A stretch of 64,000 nucleotides of DNA from Caulobacter soli (GCF_011045195.1 NZ_CP049199.1:4943501-5007500); one strand, 5' to 3'; shown: positions 33,376-44,254, counted from the first letter of the stretch. Numbers and translations are program-made. The notes: generated by a model from the letters alone, not told the origin.

Positions 33376-33807
33376 GTGACCAAGCTCGACGCCACGACCC
33401 AGCGGGCCGAATCGCTGGCCAAGGCCTGGGAAGCCGCCGAATGGCCGCACGAGGCCCCGGTGCTGCGGGCCATCGCCATGCCGTCCGACACCAACCCCGA
33501 AGGCGACATCTTCGGCGGCTGGCTGCTGTCGCAGATGGACCTGGCGGCGGCCTCGGTCGCCTTCCACCGCGCGGCGGGCCGCTGCGCCACCATCGCCATC
33601 GACGGCATGACCTTCATCAGCCCGGTGTTCGTCGGCGACGAGGTCAGCCTGTTCGCCAAGATCGTGCATGTGGGCCGCACCTCGCTGAAGGTGCAGGTCG
33701 AGGCCTGGCGGCGCCGCCGCGACGGCGAGCAGGCGCACAAGGTGACCCAGGGCGTCTTCACCTTCGTGGCGATCGGCGAGGACCGCAAGCCGCGGCCGCT
33801 GCCTTAG
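33376..33807 (+). CDS. Acyl-CoA thioesterase (YciA-like hotdog)
   Basis: 143 residues, GTG start. The active-site segment MPSDTNPEGDIFGGWLLSQM (Asn40, Asp55 after GGW) is the YciA/BACH-type hotdog thioesterase signature that hydrolyses short- to long-chain acyl-CoAs. Shares a transcript direction with the zf-CHCC gene and overlaps the convergent AI-2E-family gene by 4 nt. Confidence 0.92.
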   Translation: MTKLDATTQRAESLAKAWEAAEWPHEAPVLRAIAMPSDTNPEGDIFGGWLLSQMDLAAASVAFHRAAGRCATIAIDGMTFISPVFVGDEVSLFAKIVHVGRTSLKVQVEAWRRRRDGEQAHKVTQGVFTFVAIGEDRKPRPLP

Positions 33808-34892
33808 GGCGCCGCCACGTCCCCATAGGGCTTGCCGTCGCTCGACATCAGCACGGCCAGGGGTCGCGTGCCGGCGAACTCGGCCAGGATGGCCATGGTC
33901 ATCACCGCCAGGGGCGTCGACAGGAACGCGCCGGTCACGCCCCACAGCAGACCCCAGAACGCCAGCGACAGCAGCACCACGATCGGGTCGAGGTTCAGGC
34001 TGCGCCCCTGCATGCGCGGCTGGATGATGTGACTGACGGCGAAGTGGATGGCCTCCAGTCCGACCAGCAGCACCGCCCCGCGCCAGACATCGCTGACCTC
34101 GACCAGGCCGAACACCGCCGGGAACAGCACGCCCACCGCCGCCCCGATGGCCGGGATGTAGTTGGTCAGGAAGATGATCAGGCACCAGAACGGGATGTGC
34201 GACAGGCCGACGGCGGCCATCAGGGCGGCCGAGGCGGCGGTGATGATCACGCCCACCACGGTCTGCACCCAGATGTAGTTCTGCAGGCCGTCGCGAATCT
34301 GGTCGAACACCCGCTGCGCCTCGGCGCGGCCCTCCTCGGTGGCGAACATCCCCTGGGCCTTGGCCTTGAAGCCCCGGCGCGAGGCCAACAGAAAGCCCAG
34401 ATAGATCAGGACGAAGATCGTCGCCTCGGCGAAGTGGCTGAACGAGTCGGCGACCACGCCCAGATATTGGGCGGGATTGAGCGTGTGGATCAGGCCGGCC
34501 AGGGTTGGGGTCACGCGCAAGCCCAGGCGTTGCGCCGCCAGGCCGAGCAGGTCGTTGATGCGCACCGCATAGCTGGCTGACTGGGCGGCGAAATCGCTGG
34601 CGTTGTCGGCCGTCACCCAGATCGTCACGACCAACACCGCCACGATCGCGGCGATGGCGACGGGCATGGCCAGCCGTCGGAGCGCCACGGGCAACCGCGC
34701 CTGCAGCAGGCGCGCGACGCCGTCGATGATGATCAGCAGGAACACCGCCAGGACGAACGGCTCCAGGATTCGCCGCAGGGCCCAGAGCGCGAAACCGGTC
34801 AGGATGGTGGCCGTGATGACCCCCGCCACCTTCAGCGCCGTGACGTGGCCCAGCAGGTTGGCGGGCGGCGAAAGGGGGATGGGCTGTTTCAT
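33804..34892 (-). CDS. AI-2E family transporter (PerM-like)
   Basis: 362 residues from MKQPIPLSPP; the frame continues upstream without coding character. About eight membrane helices: three near the N terminus, then a soluble middle (residues about 95-160), then a block with NYIWVQTVVGVII, FLTNYIPAIGAAVGVLFP and QPRMQGRSLNLDPIVVLLSL. These last motifs define the family. Some members export AI-2 or act as Na+/H+ antiporters, so the substrate stays open. Confidence 0.9.
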   Translation of the reverse strand: MKQPIPLSPPANLLGHVTALKVAGVITATILTGFALWALRRILEPFVLAVFLLIIIDGVARLLQARLPVALRRLAMPVAIAAIVAVLVVTIWVTADNASDFAAQSASYAVRINDLLGLAAQRLGLRVTPTLAGLIHTLNPAQYLGVVADSFSHFAEATIFVLIYLGFLLASRRGFKAKAQGMFATEEGRAEAQRVFDQIRDGLQNYIWVQTVVGVIITAASAALMAAVGLSHIPFWCLIIFLTNYIPAIGAAVGVLFPAVFGLVEVSDVWRGAVLLVGLEAIHFAVSHIIQPRMQGRSLNLDPIVVLLSLAFWGLLWGVTGAFLSTPLAVMTMAILAEFAGTRPLAVLMSSDGKPYGDVAAP

Positions 34893-34998
34893 GGAAGGGG
34901 CGGCCTGAAGAGCGTTCGAAGGACCAGCTATGCCTGGGTCGTCGCGGGATCGCCATTCCTGTCTGGACACTCGCACGCCTCCAGCGCCATATCCGCCC

Positions 34999-36249
34999 AT
35001 GCGCGACCACGACGCCGACGTCATCATCGCCGGAGCCGGCATGGCCGGAACCACCCTGGCGCTCGCCCTGGCCTCGGCCGGGGTCAAGGCCCTGCTGGTC
35101 GACCCCCAGCCGTTCGACGCCCAGCTGGCGGCCAGCTTCGACGGACGCTCCTCGGCCATCGCCTATTCGTCGTTCCGCCAGTGGCGGGCGATCGGGGCCG
35201 GCGGGGCCCTGGCGCCCCACGCCCAGCGGATCGAGCAGATCCTGGTCACCGACGGCAAGACCCCCGGCCCCGCCGCGCGCGGCCCCTCGCCGTTCTTCCT
35301 GCGGTTCGACAGCGGCGAGATCGCCGACCGGTCCGAGGGCGAGCCCCTGGGCTATCTGATCGAGAACCGTCAGATCCGCGCCGCCCTGGCCCGGACCGTC
35401 ATCGACAAGGGGATCGAAGTGCTGGCCCCGGTCGGCGCCCGGGCCCTGGACGTCACCCCCGCCGGCGCGACCCTGACGCTCACGGACGGTCGCCAGCTGT
35501 CAGCGCCTCTGGTGGTCAGCGCCGAAGGTCGCAACGGGGTGTTGCGCAAGGCCGCCGGCATCGGCGACATCGGCTGGAGCTACGGCCAGAGCGGCGTGGT
35601 GGCCACCGTCCGGATGCAGCATCCGCACCAGGGCGTGGCTCACGAATATTTCCTGCCCAGCGGTCCGTTCGCTATTCTTCCGTTGACGGACAATCGCGCC
35701 AGCCTGGTGTGGACCGAGAGCACCGACCGGGCCGAGGCCCTGCGCCACGCCTCGCCCGAGGCCTTCCACGCCCACCTGATGCGGCGGTTCGGCGAGTTCT
35801 TGGGCGCGGTCGAGATGGCCGGCCCGACTTTTGTCTATCCGCTGTCGCTGTCGCTGGCCGAACGGCTGGTGGCCCCGCGCTTGGCCCTGATCGGCGACGC
35901 CGCCCACGGGGTGCATCCGATCGCCGGCCAGGGGCTGAACCTGGGCCTGAAGGACGCCGCCGCCCTGGCCGAGGTGGTGGCCGAGGCCCTGCGCAACGGC
36001 GAGGACATCGGGGCCGAGGCGACCCTGGAACGCTACGCCCGCTGGCGGCGGTTCGACAACGTGTCCAACGCCCTGGCCTTCGACGGCTTCGTGCGCCTGT
36101 TCTCCAACGACAACCCGCTGCTGCGCCTGGCGCGCGGCGTGGGCATGGCGGCGGTCAACCGCATCGCTCCAGCCCGGCGGTTCTTCATGCACGAGGCCGG
36201 CGGCGGCGTGGGCGACCTGCCCAAGCTGCTGCGGGGCATGGCCCTCTAG
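34999..36249 (+). CDS. UbiH/UbiF-type FAD-dependent hydroxylase
   Basis: 416 residues. Rossmann motif GAGMAG (12-17), DG-like LVDPQPF, and the FAD motif GDAAHGVHPIAGQGLNLGLKD near residue 300 define the ubiquinone-biosynthesis hydroxylase group (UbiH, UbiF, UbiI, VisC). Start MRDHDADVIIAGAG is used rather than an in-frame extension at 34930. Probably hydroxylates the ubiquinone ring at one position; which position cannot be told. Followed by an MFS gene after 95 nt. Confidence 0.92.
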   Translation: MRDHDADVIIAGAGMAGTTLALALASAGVKALLVDPQPFDAQLAASFDGRSSAIAYSSFRQWRAIGAGGALAPHAQRIEQILVTDGKTPGPAARGPSPFFLRFDSGEIADRSEGEPLGYLIENRQIRAALARTVIDKGIEVLAPVGARALDVTPAGATLTLTDGRQLSAPLVVSAEGRNGVLRKAAGIGDIGWSYGQSGVVATVRMQHPHQGVAHEYFLPSGPFAILPLTDNRASLVWTESTDRAEALRHASPEAFHAHLMRRFGEFLGAVEMAGPTFVYPLSLSLAERLVAPRLALIGDAAHGVHPIAGQGLNLGLKDAAALAEVVAEALRNGEDIGAEATLERYARWRRFDNVSNALAFDGFVRLFSNDNPLLRLARGVGMAAVNRIAPARRFFMHEAGGGVGDLPKLLRGMAL

Positions 36250-36344
36250 AACCCGCCTAGACAAGCGCGGCCTTGCGGCGCGGCGCACCCATCCCAACCT
36301 AGACGCATCGCTTCGCCGGCCTGACGCGGCGTGGGAGTAGCTTG

Positions 36345-37553
36345 ATGACCGCCCAGCCCGCCGAAGCCCCGACCGCTCCAATCGCTCCGCCCCTCGGGCG
36401 CGGCCTGACCCTGGCCATGGCGGTCGCCACCGGCGTCGGGGTGGCCAACATCTATTACAACCAGCCGATGCTGGGGGTGATCGAGGCCGACTTCCCGGGC
36501 CAGGCTCTGGCCGGCTTCATCCCGACCGCGACTCAGCTGGGCTATGCCCTGGGCCTGTTCCTGCTGGTGCCCCTGGGCGACCTGCTGGAGCGTCGCGCGG
36601 TCATCCTGACCCAGTTCCTGATCCTGTCCGTGGGGCTGGTCGCCGCCGCCCTGGCGCCCAGCGTGGGCCTGATCATCCTGGCCTCGCTGCTGGTCGGGTT
36701 CTGCGCCACCGTGGCCCAGCAGATCGTGCCGTTCGCCGCCCACCTGGCGACGCCCGAGCGGCGCGGGGCCACCATCGGCACGGTGATGGCGGGCCTGCTG
36801 TGCGGCATCCTGCTGAGCCGCACCCTGGCCGGCTTCGTCGCCACCCACCTGGGCTGGCGGGCGATGTTCTGGCTGGGCGCGCCGATGGCCCTGGCCGCCT
36901 GCGCCCTGATGGCCGTCGTCCTGCCTCGCAGCCGCCCGGACAGCGAGGGCCTGCGCTATGGCGCGTTGCTGAAGTCGTTGGGCGAGCTGTGGCTGGCCTT
37001 CCCGGCCCTGCGCCGCGCGGCCTTCACCCAGGCTCTGCTGTTCGCCGGGTTCACCGCCTTCTGGACCATCCTGGCCCTGCACCTGAAGGAGCCGCGCTTT
37101 GGCCTCGGCGCCGACATCGCCGGGCTGTTCGGCGTGGTCGGGGCCGTGGGCATCCTGGCCGCGCCCTTGGCCGGGCGGATCGCCGACCGGCGCGGGCCGC
37201 ACCTGGTGATCCTGCTGGGCGCGGGGCTGTGCGTGGTCTCGTGGCTGATCTTCGGCCTGTGGAACGCCGTGGCCGGCCTGATCGCCGGGGTGATCGTGCT
37301 GGACTTCGCCGTGCAGGGCGCGCTGATCTCCAACCAGCACCTGGTCTTCGCCCTGCGGCCCGAGGCTCGGGGCCGGATCAACACCATCTTCATGGGCGTG
37401 ATGTTCCTGGGCGGCGCGGCGGGTTCGGCCGGCGCCACCACCGCCTGGACCCTGGGCGGCTGGTCGGCGGTTTCGGCGCTGGGCGCGGGCGCGGCCCTGG
37501 TGGCGCTGGTGCTGCAGTTGGTTGGCCGCAAGGCCTGGCCCGCCAAGGCTTAA
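36345..37553 (+). CDS. MFS transporter (402 aa)
   Basis: Twelve predicted helices; begins with a Pro-rich cytosolic leader, then [20 protein letters not shown] and QPML, characteristic of a DHA1 subgroup of putative drug or metabolite exporters. Motif A after helix 2 reads GDLLERR. Ends with a 4-nt overlap with the convergent acyltransferase gene. Substrate unknown. Confidence 0.88.
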   Translation: MTAQPAEAPTAPIAPPLGRGLTLAMAVATGVGVANIYYNQPMLGVIEADFPGQALAGFIPTATQLGYALGLFLLVPLGDLLERRAVILTQFLILSVGLVAAALAPSVGLIILASLLVGFCATVAQQIVPFAAHLATPERRGATIGTVMAGLLCGILLSRTLAGFVATHLGWRAMFWLGAPMALAACALMAVVLPRSRPDSEGLRYGALLKSLGELWLAFPALRRAAFTQALLFAGFTAFWTILALHLKEPRFGLGADIAGLFGVVGAVGILAAPLAGRIADRRGPHLVILLGAGLCVVSWLIFGLWNAVAGLIAGVIVLDFAVQGALISNQHLVFALRPEARGRINTIFMGVMFLGGAAGSAGATTAWTLGGWSAVSALGAGAALVALVLQLVGRKAWPAKA

Positions 37554-38656
37554 ACCTTCACCACCCAGCCTTTGCGCCGCATATAGGCCACGACCATCCA
37601 GATCAGGCCGACGAAGATCGCCACCGGGATCAGGGCGGCCGTCCGATCCCCGACGAACGGCGTCGCCCAGGCGTAGGGGATCTTCAGCATGTGGGCGGTC
37701 AGCATGATCGAGGCCAGCATGTGCAGGCTGTAGGCGAAGATCGCGTTGATCCCGAAGTCGGTCAGGAAGCCGGTCGCCGGCAGCGTCCAACCCTTGACGT
37801 CCAGCGCCTGGTGCAGGCCGGCCAGCAGGACCAGGGCGATCCCGGTCGACAGCAGGACGAAGCTGCTGGTCCACAGTTCCTTGGAGATCGGGAACGCCAC
37901 GCCCCAGGCCAGACCGCCGACGATCATCGCCACGCCCGCGATCAGCAGGCCCAGCGAACCCCGCCGGGCGAGCAGCCATTCTCCGGCCGCCACGCCGAGC
38001 AAGGCCTGGGCGACGGCCGGCAGGGTCGAGAGCAAGCCCTCGGGGTCATAGCCCAGCGGGCCGGGCACGTAGACGTGGGCGCCCAGCACCAGGCGGTCGA
38101 TCCAGCCGACGAAATTGGCGCCGGGCTTGAGCAGATCGGTCGCGCCGTCCGGGAAGGGCAGGAGGGTCAGGGGCCAGTAGAGCGCCAGGATCGCCACGGC
38201 CAGCACCAGCCGGGCGCGCGGTCCCAGGGTCTTGTAGAGGACGGCGGCGGCCAGGAAGCACAGGGCCAAACGCTGCAGCACGCCCATCGGCCGGAACAAC
38301 ACGCTCTCGGGCGTGGCCATCCAGTAGAGATTGCTGAGGATCAGTCCCAGCAGGAACAGGCGGCCCGAGCGCACCAGCAACCGGCGCAGCGTGGCGCCGT
38401 CGAGACCGCTCGCGCCACGCGCGCTCAGGGCCAGCGGGATCGAGACCCCGGTCATGAACACGAAGGCCGGGAACACCGCGTCGGCGACCGTGAAGCCATG
38501 CCAGTCGGCGTGTTCCAGCCAGGCGAACTGGGCGTAGCCGCTGACCGCGTGCAGATAGGAAGCGGTGTTGACGACGATCATCCCGACGATCGTCAGGCCC
38601 CGGAGCACATCCAGGGAAGCGAGGCGTGACCTGTCGACCCGGGGCCGGGCGTCCAA
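37550..38656 (-). CDS. NagX-like membrane acyltransferase (DUF5009)
   Basis: 368 residues with about ten membrane helices. The N terminus [20 protein letters not shown] and the segment [20 protein letters not shown] match the heparan-alpha-glucosaminide acetyltransferase/NagX family. In Caulobacterales such proteins are linked to N-acetylglucosamine use. Convergent with the MFS gene and 3 nt downstream of the Trm112-like gene. Confidence 0.88.
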   Translation of the reverse strand: MDARPRVDRSRLASLDVLRGLTIVGMIVVNTASYLHAVSGYAQFAWLEHADWHGFTVADAVFPAFVFMTGVSIPLALSARGASGLDGATLRRLLVRSGRLFLLGLILSNLYWMATPESVLFRPMGVLQRLALCFLAAAVLYKTLGPRARLVLAVAILALYWPLTLLPFPDGATDLLKPGANFVGWIDRLVLGAHVYVPGPLGYDPEGLLSTLPAVAQALLGVAAGEWLLARRGSLGLLIAGVAMIVGGLAWGVAFPISKELWTSSFVLLSTGIALVLLAGLHQALDVKGWTLPATGFLTDFGINAIFAYSLHMLASIMLTAHMLKIPYAWATPFVGDRTAALIPVAIFVGLIWMVVAYMRRKGWVVKV

Positions 38657-38659
38657 CGC

Positions 38660-38860
38660 CTAGTCGTCCAGGCCGCGGGCTTCCTCGGGCAGCATGATCG
38701 GCACGCCGTCGCGGATCGGATAGGCCAGCTTGGCGGCGTTGCTGATCAGCTCCCCCCGGGCGCGGTCATAGAACAGCGGCGCGCGGGTGACGGGGCAGAC
38801 CAGCACCTCCAGCAGGCGCGGGTCGATATCGGCGGGCGGCGGGGGCGGTGCGGCGGTCAT
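38660..38860 (-). CDS. Trm112-family protein (YcaR-like)
   Basis: 66 residues, start at [11 protein letters not shown]; longer frame upstream overlaps a repeat. The core [20 protein letters not shown] and the C-terminal [17 protein letters not shown] are typical. One Cys only (VCPVT), so the full zinc site of eukaryotic Trm112 is absent, as in bacterial members. These proteins can activate methyltransferases. Confidence 0.9.
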   Translation of the reverse strand: MTAAPPPPPADIDPRLLEVLVCPVTRAPLFYDRARGELISNAAKLAYPIRDGVPIMLPEEARGLDD

Positions 38861-38901
38861 GGGTTGGTTGTAGGAGGTTTTTGGACGTCGGCCAACGCCT
38901 T

Positions 38902-39003
38902 GCGTCCTTCGAGGCTCAGCTTCGCTTCGCACCTCGGGATGAGGAAATCGGCAAACAACGCGCCTCATCCCGAGGCGCCCGCGTAGCGGACCTCGAAGGA
39001 CGC
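38902..39003. repeat. Dispersed inverted repeat (GCGTCCTTCGAGG ... type)
   Basis: Arms 38902-38944 and 38963-39003 are complementary at both ends (GCGTCCTTCGAGG and CTCGGGATGAGG) with a divergent middle. The element sits between the Trm112-like and LON-domain genes and touches the LON gene's stop. Its sequence is of a kind scattered through many Caulobacter intergenic gaps. Confidence 0.75.
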
Positions 39004-39008
39004 AGGGC

Positions 39009-39665
39009 CTACTGGATCATCGTCGGGTCTTCGTCATCCCCCGCCGCGTCGATTTCCAGCAGGGCCACCAGGGTCTCGCGACGGTCGGCCAGGGTCGGGG
39101 CCTCGAGCAGGGCCTGCTTCTCGACCGGCTCGAACGGCAGGGCCATGGCCAGGCTGTTGATCAGGGCGTCGGACGGCGCGGCCTCGGCGCTGGACCAGTC
39201 GATGGCCAGGCCCCGATGATCCAGATAGCGGCGCAGGGCGCCGAGCAGGGGCGAACCGTCGCCCGCCGTCTGCGCCGAAGGCTCGCGCAGATCCTCCTCG
39301 AATGTCGTGAAGTTGGCCCGCACCTGGCGGTAGGGCGAGCGCGACGGCAGCTCGTCGCCCACCCGGAAGCGGCAGACCCCGGTCAGGGTGACGAGGTAAC
39401 GACCGTCGCTGGTCTCGGCGAAGCTGGTCACCCGGCCCGCGCAGCCCACGGGCGCCAGGTTGGGCCGCTCGACATCGCCGCCCGGCCGGGTCTGGACCAT
39501 GCCGATGATCCGCTCGCCCGACATGGCGTCGTCGAACATGTTGAGATAGCGCGGCTCGAAGATGTTCAGCGGCAGCTGGCCGCCGGGCAGCAGCAGAGCG
39601 CCGTCCAGCGGAAACACCGGGATCACCAGCGGCAGGTCGTCCGCCCTTCGATACGATCCCGGCAT
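39009..39665 (-). CDS. LON peptidase substrate-binding-domain protein
   Basis: 218 residues; stand-alone N-terminal Lon domain without ATPase or protease. Motifs: [20 protein letters not shown] then [14 protein letters not shown] at 15-50, and [15 protein letters not shown]-like turn [11 protein letters not shown] is present. Function in bacteria is unproven; perhaps a quality-control adaptor. Gap of 21 nt to the CnoX-like gene upstream suggests an operon with protein-stress genes. Confidence 0.9.
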   Translation of the reverse strand: MPGSYRRADDLPLVIPVFPLDGALLLPGGQLPLNIFEPRYLNMFDDAMSGERIIGMVQTRPGGDVERPNLAPVGCAGRVTSFAETSDGRYLVTLTGVCRFRVGDELPSRSPYRQVRANFTTFEEDLREPSAQTAGDGSPLLGALRRYLDHRGLAIDWSSAEAAPSDALINSLAMALPFEPVEKQALLEAPTLADRRETLVALLEIDAAGDDEDPTMIQ

Positions 39666-39686
39666 GCGAACGCTCCTCTTTGCACC

Positions 39687-40616
39687 CTAACTGAACAGGA
39701 TCGATGACAGCCGCTTGCGGCCGGCCTTGGCCACCTCGGATGCATAGCCGGCGGCTTCGAACACGGTCAGCAGCTGCTTGCGGGCCGCCTCGTCGTTCCA
39801 GACACGGTCGCGTTCGATGATGGTCAGAAGATGGTCCGAAGCGGCCTGAAGATGGCCCGCGCCGGCCAGGGCCTTGGCCAGTTCGAACCGGGCCTCGTGA
39901 TCGTCGGCGTCGGCGGCCAGGCGCTGTTCGAACGGCGCGGTCTCGGACGGCGCGTCTTCGGCCAGGGCCAGGGCGGCGCGCACGCTGTCCAGGTCCGGAT
40001 CCTTGGCGCCGGCCGGGGCCGAGGCCGCGACTTCCGCCGCGCCCTCCAGGTCGCCGCTGGTCAGGTAGCATTTGGCCAGGCCGCCGATGGCCTTGACGTT
40101 GGCCGGATCCATCTGCAGCACCTGGGCGAAGGCCTGGGCCGCGCCGCCGAGGTCGCCCAGCTCGATCGACTCCTTGGCCATGGCCAGCAGGGCGTCGACA
40201 TCGCTCTCGGGCGGCGGACCGGCCAGGCGGTCGATGAATTGCTTGATCTGGCTTTCGGGCACCGCGCCCTGGAAGCCGTCCACCGGCTGGCCGTTGACGA
40301 AGGCGTAGACGGTCGGGATCGACTGCACGCGCAGCTGGCCCGAATAGCCGGGGTTCTTGTCGACGTCGATCTTGACCAGCTTGACCGCCCCGCCGGCGGC
40401 GTTGACGGCCTTTTCCAGGGCCGGGGTCAGTTGGCGGCACGGGCCGCACCAGGTGGCCCAGAAATCGACGATCACCGGCTGGGTCTTGGACGCCTCGATC
40501 ACGTCGGCCATGAAGCTGGCGTCGGTCCCGTCCTTGATATGCGGGCTCTTGCCACCAGCTTGACCATTGGGGCCGCCGGCCTGGATGGGAGGAGGGGTAT
40601 CGCCGATCAGGGCCAT
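39687..40616 (-). CDS. cnoX: Thioredoxin-TPR co-chaperone (CnoX/YbbN-like)
   Basis: 309 residues. A thioredoxin domain (about 30-140) has the active-site motif WCGPC with Cys57 and Cys60, an intact CxxC unlike the SxxC of E. coli CnoX. TPR-type helices follow (about 150-309, e.g. ALLAMAKESIELGDLGGAA). CnoX holds unfolded substrates under oxidative stress and hands them to GroEL. Upstream of the LON-domain gene. Confidence 0.88.
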   Translation of the reverse strand: MALIGDTPPPIQAGGPNGQAGGKSPHIKDGTDASFMADVIEASKTQPVIVDFWATWCGPCRQLTPALEKAVNAAGGAVKLVKIDVDKNPGYSGQLRVQSIPTVYAFVNGQPVDGFQGAVPESQIKQFIDRLAGPPPESDVDALLAMAKESIELGDLGGAAQAFAQVLQMDPANVKAIGGLAKCYLTSGDLEGAAEVAASAPAGAKDPDLDSVRAALALAEDAPSETAPFEQRLAADADDHEARFELAKALAGAGHLQAASDHLLTIIERDRVWNDEAARKQLLTVFEAAGYASEVAKAGRKRLSSILFS

Positions 40617-40753
40617 CGGGTCTCTCGTACTGGATGGGGAACGCTTAGGCCGCCAAGATGGTCCTTAGAGTGTCCCCACGCAATCGTCGGCGGGGCGACT
40701 CTTGAGCTGCCGAGCCTCTGATGTGATGTTCGGGGGTCTTTGGGGGAGCAAGG

Positions 40754-41167
40754 ATGAGACGCCTACTGACGGCGACGGTCGGGATCGCCGTGGTCATCGT
40801 CGGCGGCGGAGCGCCGCGCGCCGAAACGCCAATGGACCGCCCGAACTTTTGCAAGGCGCTGGACAGGTTCTCCTCGGCGCCGCCCCATGATCGCTGGGCG
40901 CTGTTCTTTTGGCCGCTCCCGAGCGACGATACGATCGACATGTACGCGGCGATGGCCGCCAAGCCCATGGATGGGGCCGCGCACGGATTCTACGCCGCCT
41001 ACGGTCAGACGACGCACTACATCCTTCTGACCAAGCTCAAGGCCCGCCTGGACGAGTGCTCAGCGGTCAAACTCGGCCGGGTGCGCCTCGAGGCGTCGGA
41101 GGCGGCCTGCGACGGCTACCAATCGGGCCAGCCGTGCCTGAGCATCCGCAGGGTCGCGCCGCGCTGA
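40754..41167 (+). CDS. Small exported hypothetical protein (137 aa)
   Basis: Signal peptide at 1-23 (ends GGGAPRAE). The mature part has four Cys (about 33, 102, 118, 127), suited to disulfides in the periplasm. No family recognised. It lies alone and ends 2 nt before the convergent YbaK gene stop. Confidence 0.7.
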   Translation: MRRLLTATVGIAVVIVGGGAPRAETPMDRPNFCKALDRFSSAPPHDRWALFFWPLPSDDTIDMYAAMAAKPMDGAAHGFYAAYGQTTHYILLTKLKARLDECSAVKLGRVRLEASEAACDGYQSGQPCLSIRRVAPR

Positions 41168-41169
41168 TC

Positions 41170-41676
41170 CTAGGCGACCACCGCCATCGCCGCGAAATCG
41201 ACGATCATGGGCGTGATCCCAAGCGCCGCCAGGAACCGGCGCAAGCCATCCTGCGAGACGGCCGTGGTGGCGTCGTTGCCCAGCGGGTGGAAGTTGACCG
41301 GATCGGCCTTCGCCAAGGCCGCGTCGAGTACGAAGCGCACCCGATGCTCCGTATCGTTGATCAGGCCGAACGCGGTGACCGAACCCGGCGTGACGCCCAG
41401 GGTCTGGACCATCAGCTCGGGACTGCCGAACGACAGCCGGGCCGAGCCGATCACCGTATGCAGGCGCTTGAGGTCGATCGCCGTCTCGCCGAGGGCCGAA
41501 ATCAGCCACAGCTGACCCTTGGCGTCCTTGAGGAACAGGTTCTTGGTGTGGCCCCCGGGCAGGGCCGCCTTGATCTCCAGCCCCTCCTCCACCCGGAACA
41601 CCGGCGGATGATCGAGGGTGGAATGGGCGACGCCGTGGGCGTCGAGGAAGGAAAGCAGGTCGGCGCGCGTCTTCAT
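41170..41676 (-). CDS. YbaK/ProX-type aminoacyl-tRNA deacylase
   Basis: 168 residues of a single YbaK domain: [12 protein letters not shown], the conserved Lys in HTKNLFLKD, and [11 protein letters not shown], all typical of the ProX/PrdX group that hydrolyses Ala-tRNA(Pro) and guards against mistranslation. Free-standing trans-editing factor, cytosolic. Confidence 0.92.
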   Translation of the reverse strand: MKTRADLLSFLDAHGVAHSTLDHPPVFRVEEGLEIKAALPGGHTKNLFLKDAKGQLWLISALGETAIDLKRLHTVIGSARLSFGSPELMVQTLGVTPGSVTAFGLINDTEHRVRFVLDAALAKADPVNFHPLGNDATTAVSQDGLRRFLAALGITPMIVDFAAMAVVA

Positions 41677-41714
41677 ACGGGACTTCCTAGCCGAGCCCGC
41701 TGCCGCTAGACCAG

Positions 41715-42491
41715 ATGCAAGACCAGATCAGGGAAGAAGAGATCGGCATGGAACTGGAGTGCTACCCCACCGAGAACCGTCCGCCCGAGATCGTGCCGGG
41801 CCGGCCGCAGCGGGCCTGGATGGACCACTTCGCCGACCGCCATCCCTATCGCTGCCTGCCCCTGACCATGGCCAACACCACCGGCTGGGAGATCCTATGC
41901 CCGGTCGGCTTCTCGGCCACCTGGGACGGCGGGGCGCACCAGAACTGCATCACCTTCAAGGCCGACCACCCGCATCCGGGCTTCGACGACTTCGTGAAGT
42001 CGCACTTCTCGCGCGGCACCATCACCTTCCACACCGGCTATCTGTTCCGCACCCCGCCGGGCTGGTCGATCTGGACCATGGGTCCGCCGAACCACATCAA
42101 GGACGGTGTCCAGCCGCTGGCCGGGCTGGTCGAGACCGACTGGCTGCCCTTCCCCTTCACGATGAACTGGATCTTCACTCGCCCGGGCACGATCCGCTTC
42201 GAGAAGGGCGAGCCGTTCTGCTTCTTCATGATGATCCAGGACAAGCCGCTGGAGCAGGTGCAGCCGGTGATCCGGTCGATGAATTCCAATCCGGAAATGC
42301 GCAAGCAGTACGACACCTGGGCCGCCAAGCGCGGCGAGTTCAACGCCCGCATCTTCAAGCGCGAGCCCGACGCGATGAAGGAGGCCTGGCAGCGCTTCTA
42401 CTTCAAGGGCGAGTATCCGGAAGAGGTCGAGGCCCCCGCCCCGTCGCACCACGTCAACAAGCGCCGGCTCAAGGCGCCGAAGGTCGGGTGA
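41715..42491 (+). CDS. DUF6065 family protein
   Basis: 258 residues; ATG 41748 ([14 protein letters not shown]) is an alternative start with AGAAGAG upstream. No signal peptide. The sequence has many aromatic residues ([45 protein letters not shown]), which looks like a beta-rich single domain. I recall this pattern as DUF6065, whose function is unknown. Its stop overlaps the start of the next gene by 1 nt. Confidence 0.75.
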   Translation: MQDQIREEEIGMELECYPTENRPPEIVPGRPQRAWMDHFADRHPYRCLPLTMANTTGWEILCPVGFSATWDGGAHQNCITFKADHPHPGFDDFVKSHFSRGTITFHTGYLFRTPPGWSIWTMGPPNHIKDGVQPLAGLVETDWLPFPFTMNWIFTRPGTIRFEKGEPFCFFMMIQDKPLEQVQPVIRSMNSNPEMRKQYDTWAAKRGEFNARIFKREPDAMKEAWQRFYFKGEYPEEVEAPAPSHHVNKRRLKAPKVG

Positions 42492-42910
42492 TGAAGGCGC
42501 GGAACGATCCGACGCCGCTGTCGATCTGGATCATCGCCGCGCTCTGGGCGCTCGGCGCCCTGGCGCCGACAATTCGTTGGGCGATATCCGCGTGGCCGAC
42601 CAGCGGCGGATCGGTCGTGGCGTTGGTGATCGTGACGCTCGTCTTCGTCGTCTATCATGCCGCCGCGTTGATCCGTCTCAGCCGCTGGCCGATCGTGCTG
42701 CAGGTCGCGGCGCTCGCCTGGAGCGTCCTGAGCCGGACCTTGGGCGGAAACTTCGACGTGGGTCCGACCTCCGCGCTCGGCCTTTTCATGATGTGGGTCC
42801 CGTTCGGCGTCTATCTCGCCTGCACCCTGCCTCACTGGCGCAAGATGAACTGGGCGTTCTTCGGTCGGCCCTACCGGCCTCATGCGCATCTTGAAGAGAC
42901 ATTCGCCTAG
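42491..42910 (+). CDS. Small membrane protein (139 aa)
   Basis: Four probable membrane helices (about 10-28, 40-58, 66-84, 92-112). Starts at ATG overlapping the upstream TGA (TGATG), so it is translated with the DUF6065 gene. The tail [14 protein letters not shown] is polar. No family recognised. Convergent with the ClC gene, 4-nt overlap. Confidence 0.75.
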   Translation: MKARNDPTPLSIWIIAALWALGALAPTIRWAISAWPTSGGSVVALVIVTLVFVVYHAAALIRLSRWPIVLQVAALAWSVLSRTLGGNFDVGPTSALGLFMMWVPFGVYLACTLPHWRKMNWAFFGRPYRPHAHLEETFA

Positions 42911-44254
42911 GACGGTCGCCGCTCGCGGATCTCGCGCAGCGGCAGGTCCGCTGGAACCGCCGCGCCGCTCACCTTGGCCACGCCCAGGCGCTGGGCCAGG
43001 TAGATGCCCGAGTGGCCGCTGCACAGATAGGCGGTGAAGCAGGCCACGGCGAGATAGGCGGTCTGGCCGCCGCCGAACAGCTCCACGCCCATGATCGTAC
43101 AGGCCAGCGGCGTGTTGGCCGCTCCGGCGAACACCGCCACGAAGCCCAGGGCGGCGAACAGGTCGGTCGGAGCGCCCAGCATCCAGGACAGGGCGTTGCC
43201 CAGCGCCGCGCCGATGAAGAACAGCGGCGTCACCTCCCCGCCCTTGAAGCCTGAGCTCAGCGTCACGACCGTGAAGACGATCTTCAGCAGCCAGCTCCAG
43301 TGGTCGACGCGGTCGGGGCTGAAGAAGCCCAGGATGGTCGGATCGGCGGGGTTCGGCGACCAGACGCCCAGGCCCAGATAGGCCCGGGTTCCGAAGGCGA
43401 AGACCAGTCCGATCACCAGCAGTCCGCCGACCACCGGCCGCAGCGGCGCGATCGGGATCAGCCGCTTGAACAAGGCGCTCAGCCGGTGCTGGGCCTCGGC
43501 GAACAGCAGGCCGGCCAGGCCGAAGGCGACGCCGGCCAGCGCGACCTTGGCCAGCAGCAGCGGCTGCAGGCCCGGGACGGCCGTCCGCACGACATAGGCC
43601 GTGTGCGCGATTCCCCAGGCCTGGCAGGCCCAGTCGCCGATCAGGGCGGCGGCCAGGCAGGGGATCAGGGCCTCGTAGCGCACCTGCCCGACCGTCAGCA
43701 CCTCCAGCGCGAACACCGCCCCGGCCACCGGCGTGCCGAACACCGCTCCGAAGCCGGCCGCGATTCCGCCCATCAGCAGGATCCGGGTTCGCGCCGCGTC
43801 CAAGCGGAACAGCTTTCCGAAGGCGCTGGCCAGCCCGCCGCCGATCTGCACCGCCGTGCCCTCGCGCCCGGCCGAGCCGCCGAACAGGTGGGTGACCACG
43901 GTCGCGACCAGCACGAACGGGCCATGCGCAGCGGCACGCCGCCGCCAGGCTGATGGATCTGCTCGACGATCAGGTTGTTGCCGGCCTCGACCGGTCCGCC
44001 CTCCAGCGATAGGCCAATCCCATGGCGAGGCCGGCCAGGGGCAGGCCGTAGAGCAGCCATGGGTGCGCGAACCGGGCCCGGGTCGCCAGGTCCAGGCTCC
44101 ACAGGAACAGGGCGCACAGCGAGCCGACCGTCGCGGCCATCGGCGCGATGATCGCGGTCCAGACCAGCACGGCCCGCAGATGCTTCAGACGAAGGCCGGC
44201 GAACGCCTGGAGACGGGCGCGATCGAAACGGGGGGAAGCAGGCAGTTCGGACAC
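42907..44254 (-). pseudogene. ClC-family chloride channel, frameshifted twice
   Basis: The amino-terminal part MSELPASPRFDRARLQAFAG opens one frame and stops making sense near 44003. The family motif [15 protein letters not shown] continues in a second frame, and [19 protein letters not shown] (gating Glu) with [15 protein letters not shown] follows in a third from about 43920. Adding one base to the G run near 44002 and one to the C run near 43920 restores a single 450-residue ClC protein. Both faults are one-base losses in G/C homopolymers, so either sequencing error or recent inactivation explains them. Confidence 0.85.

Noticed and set aside
35500..37979. Long minus-strand open frames opposite UbiH and MFS genes
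   Set aside because: Antisense artefacts of high third-position GC; no motifs.
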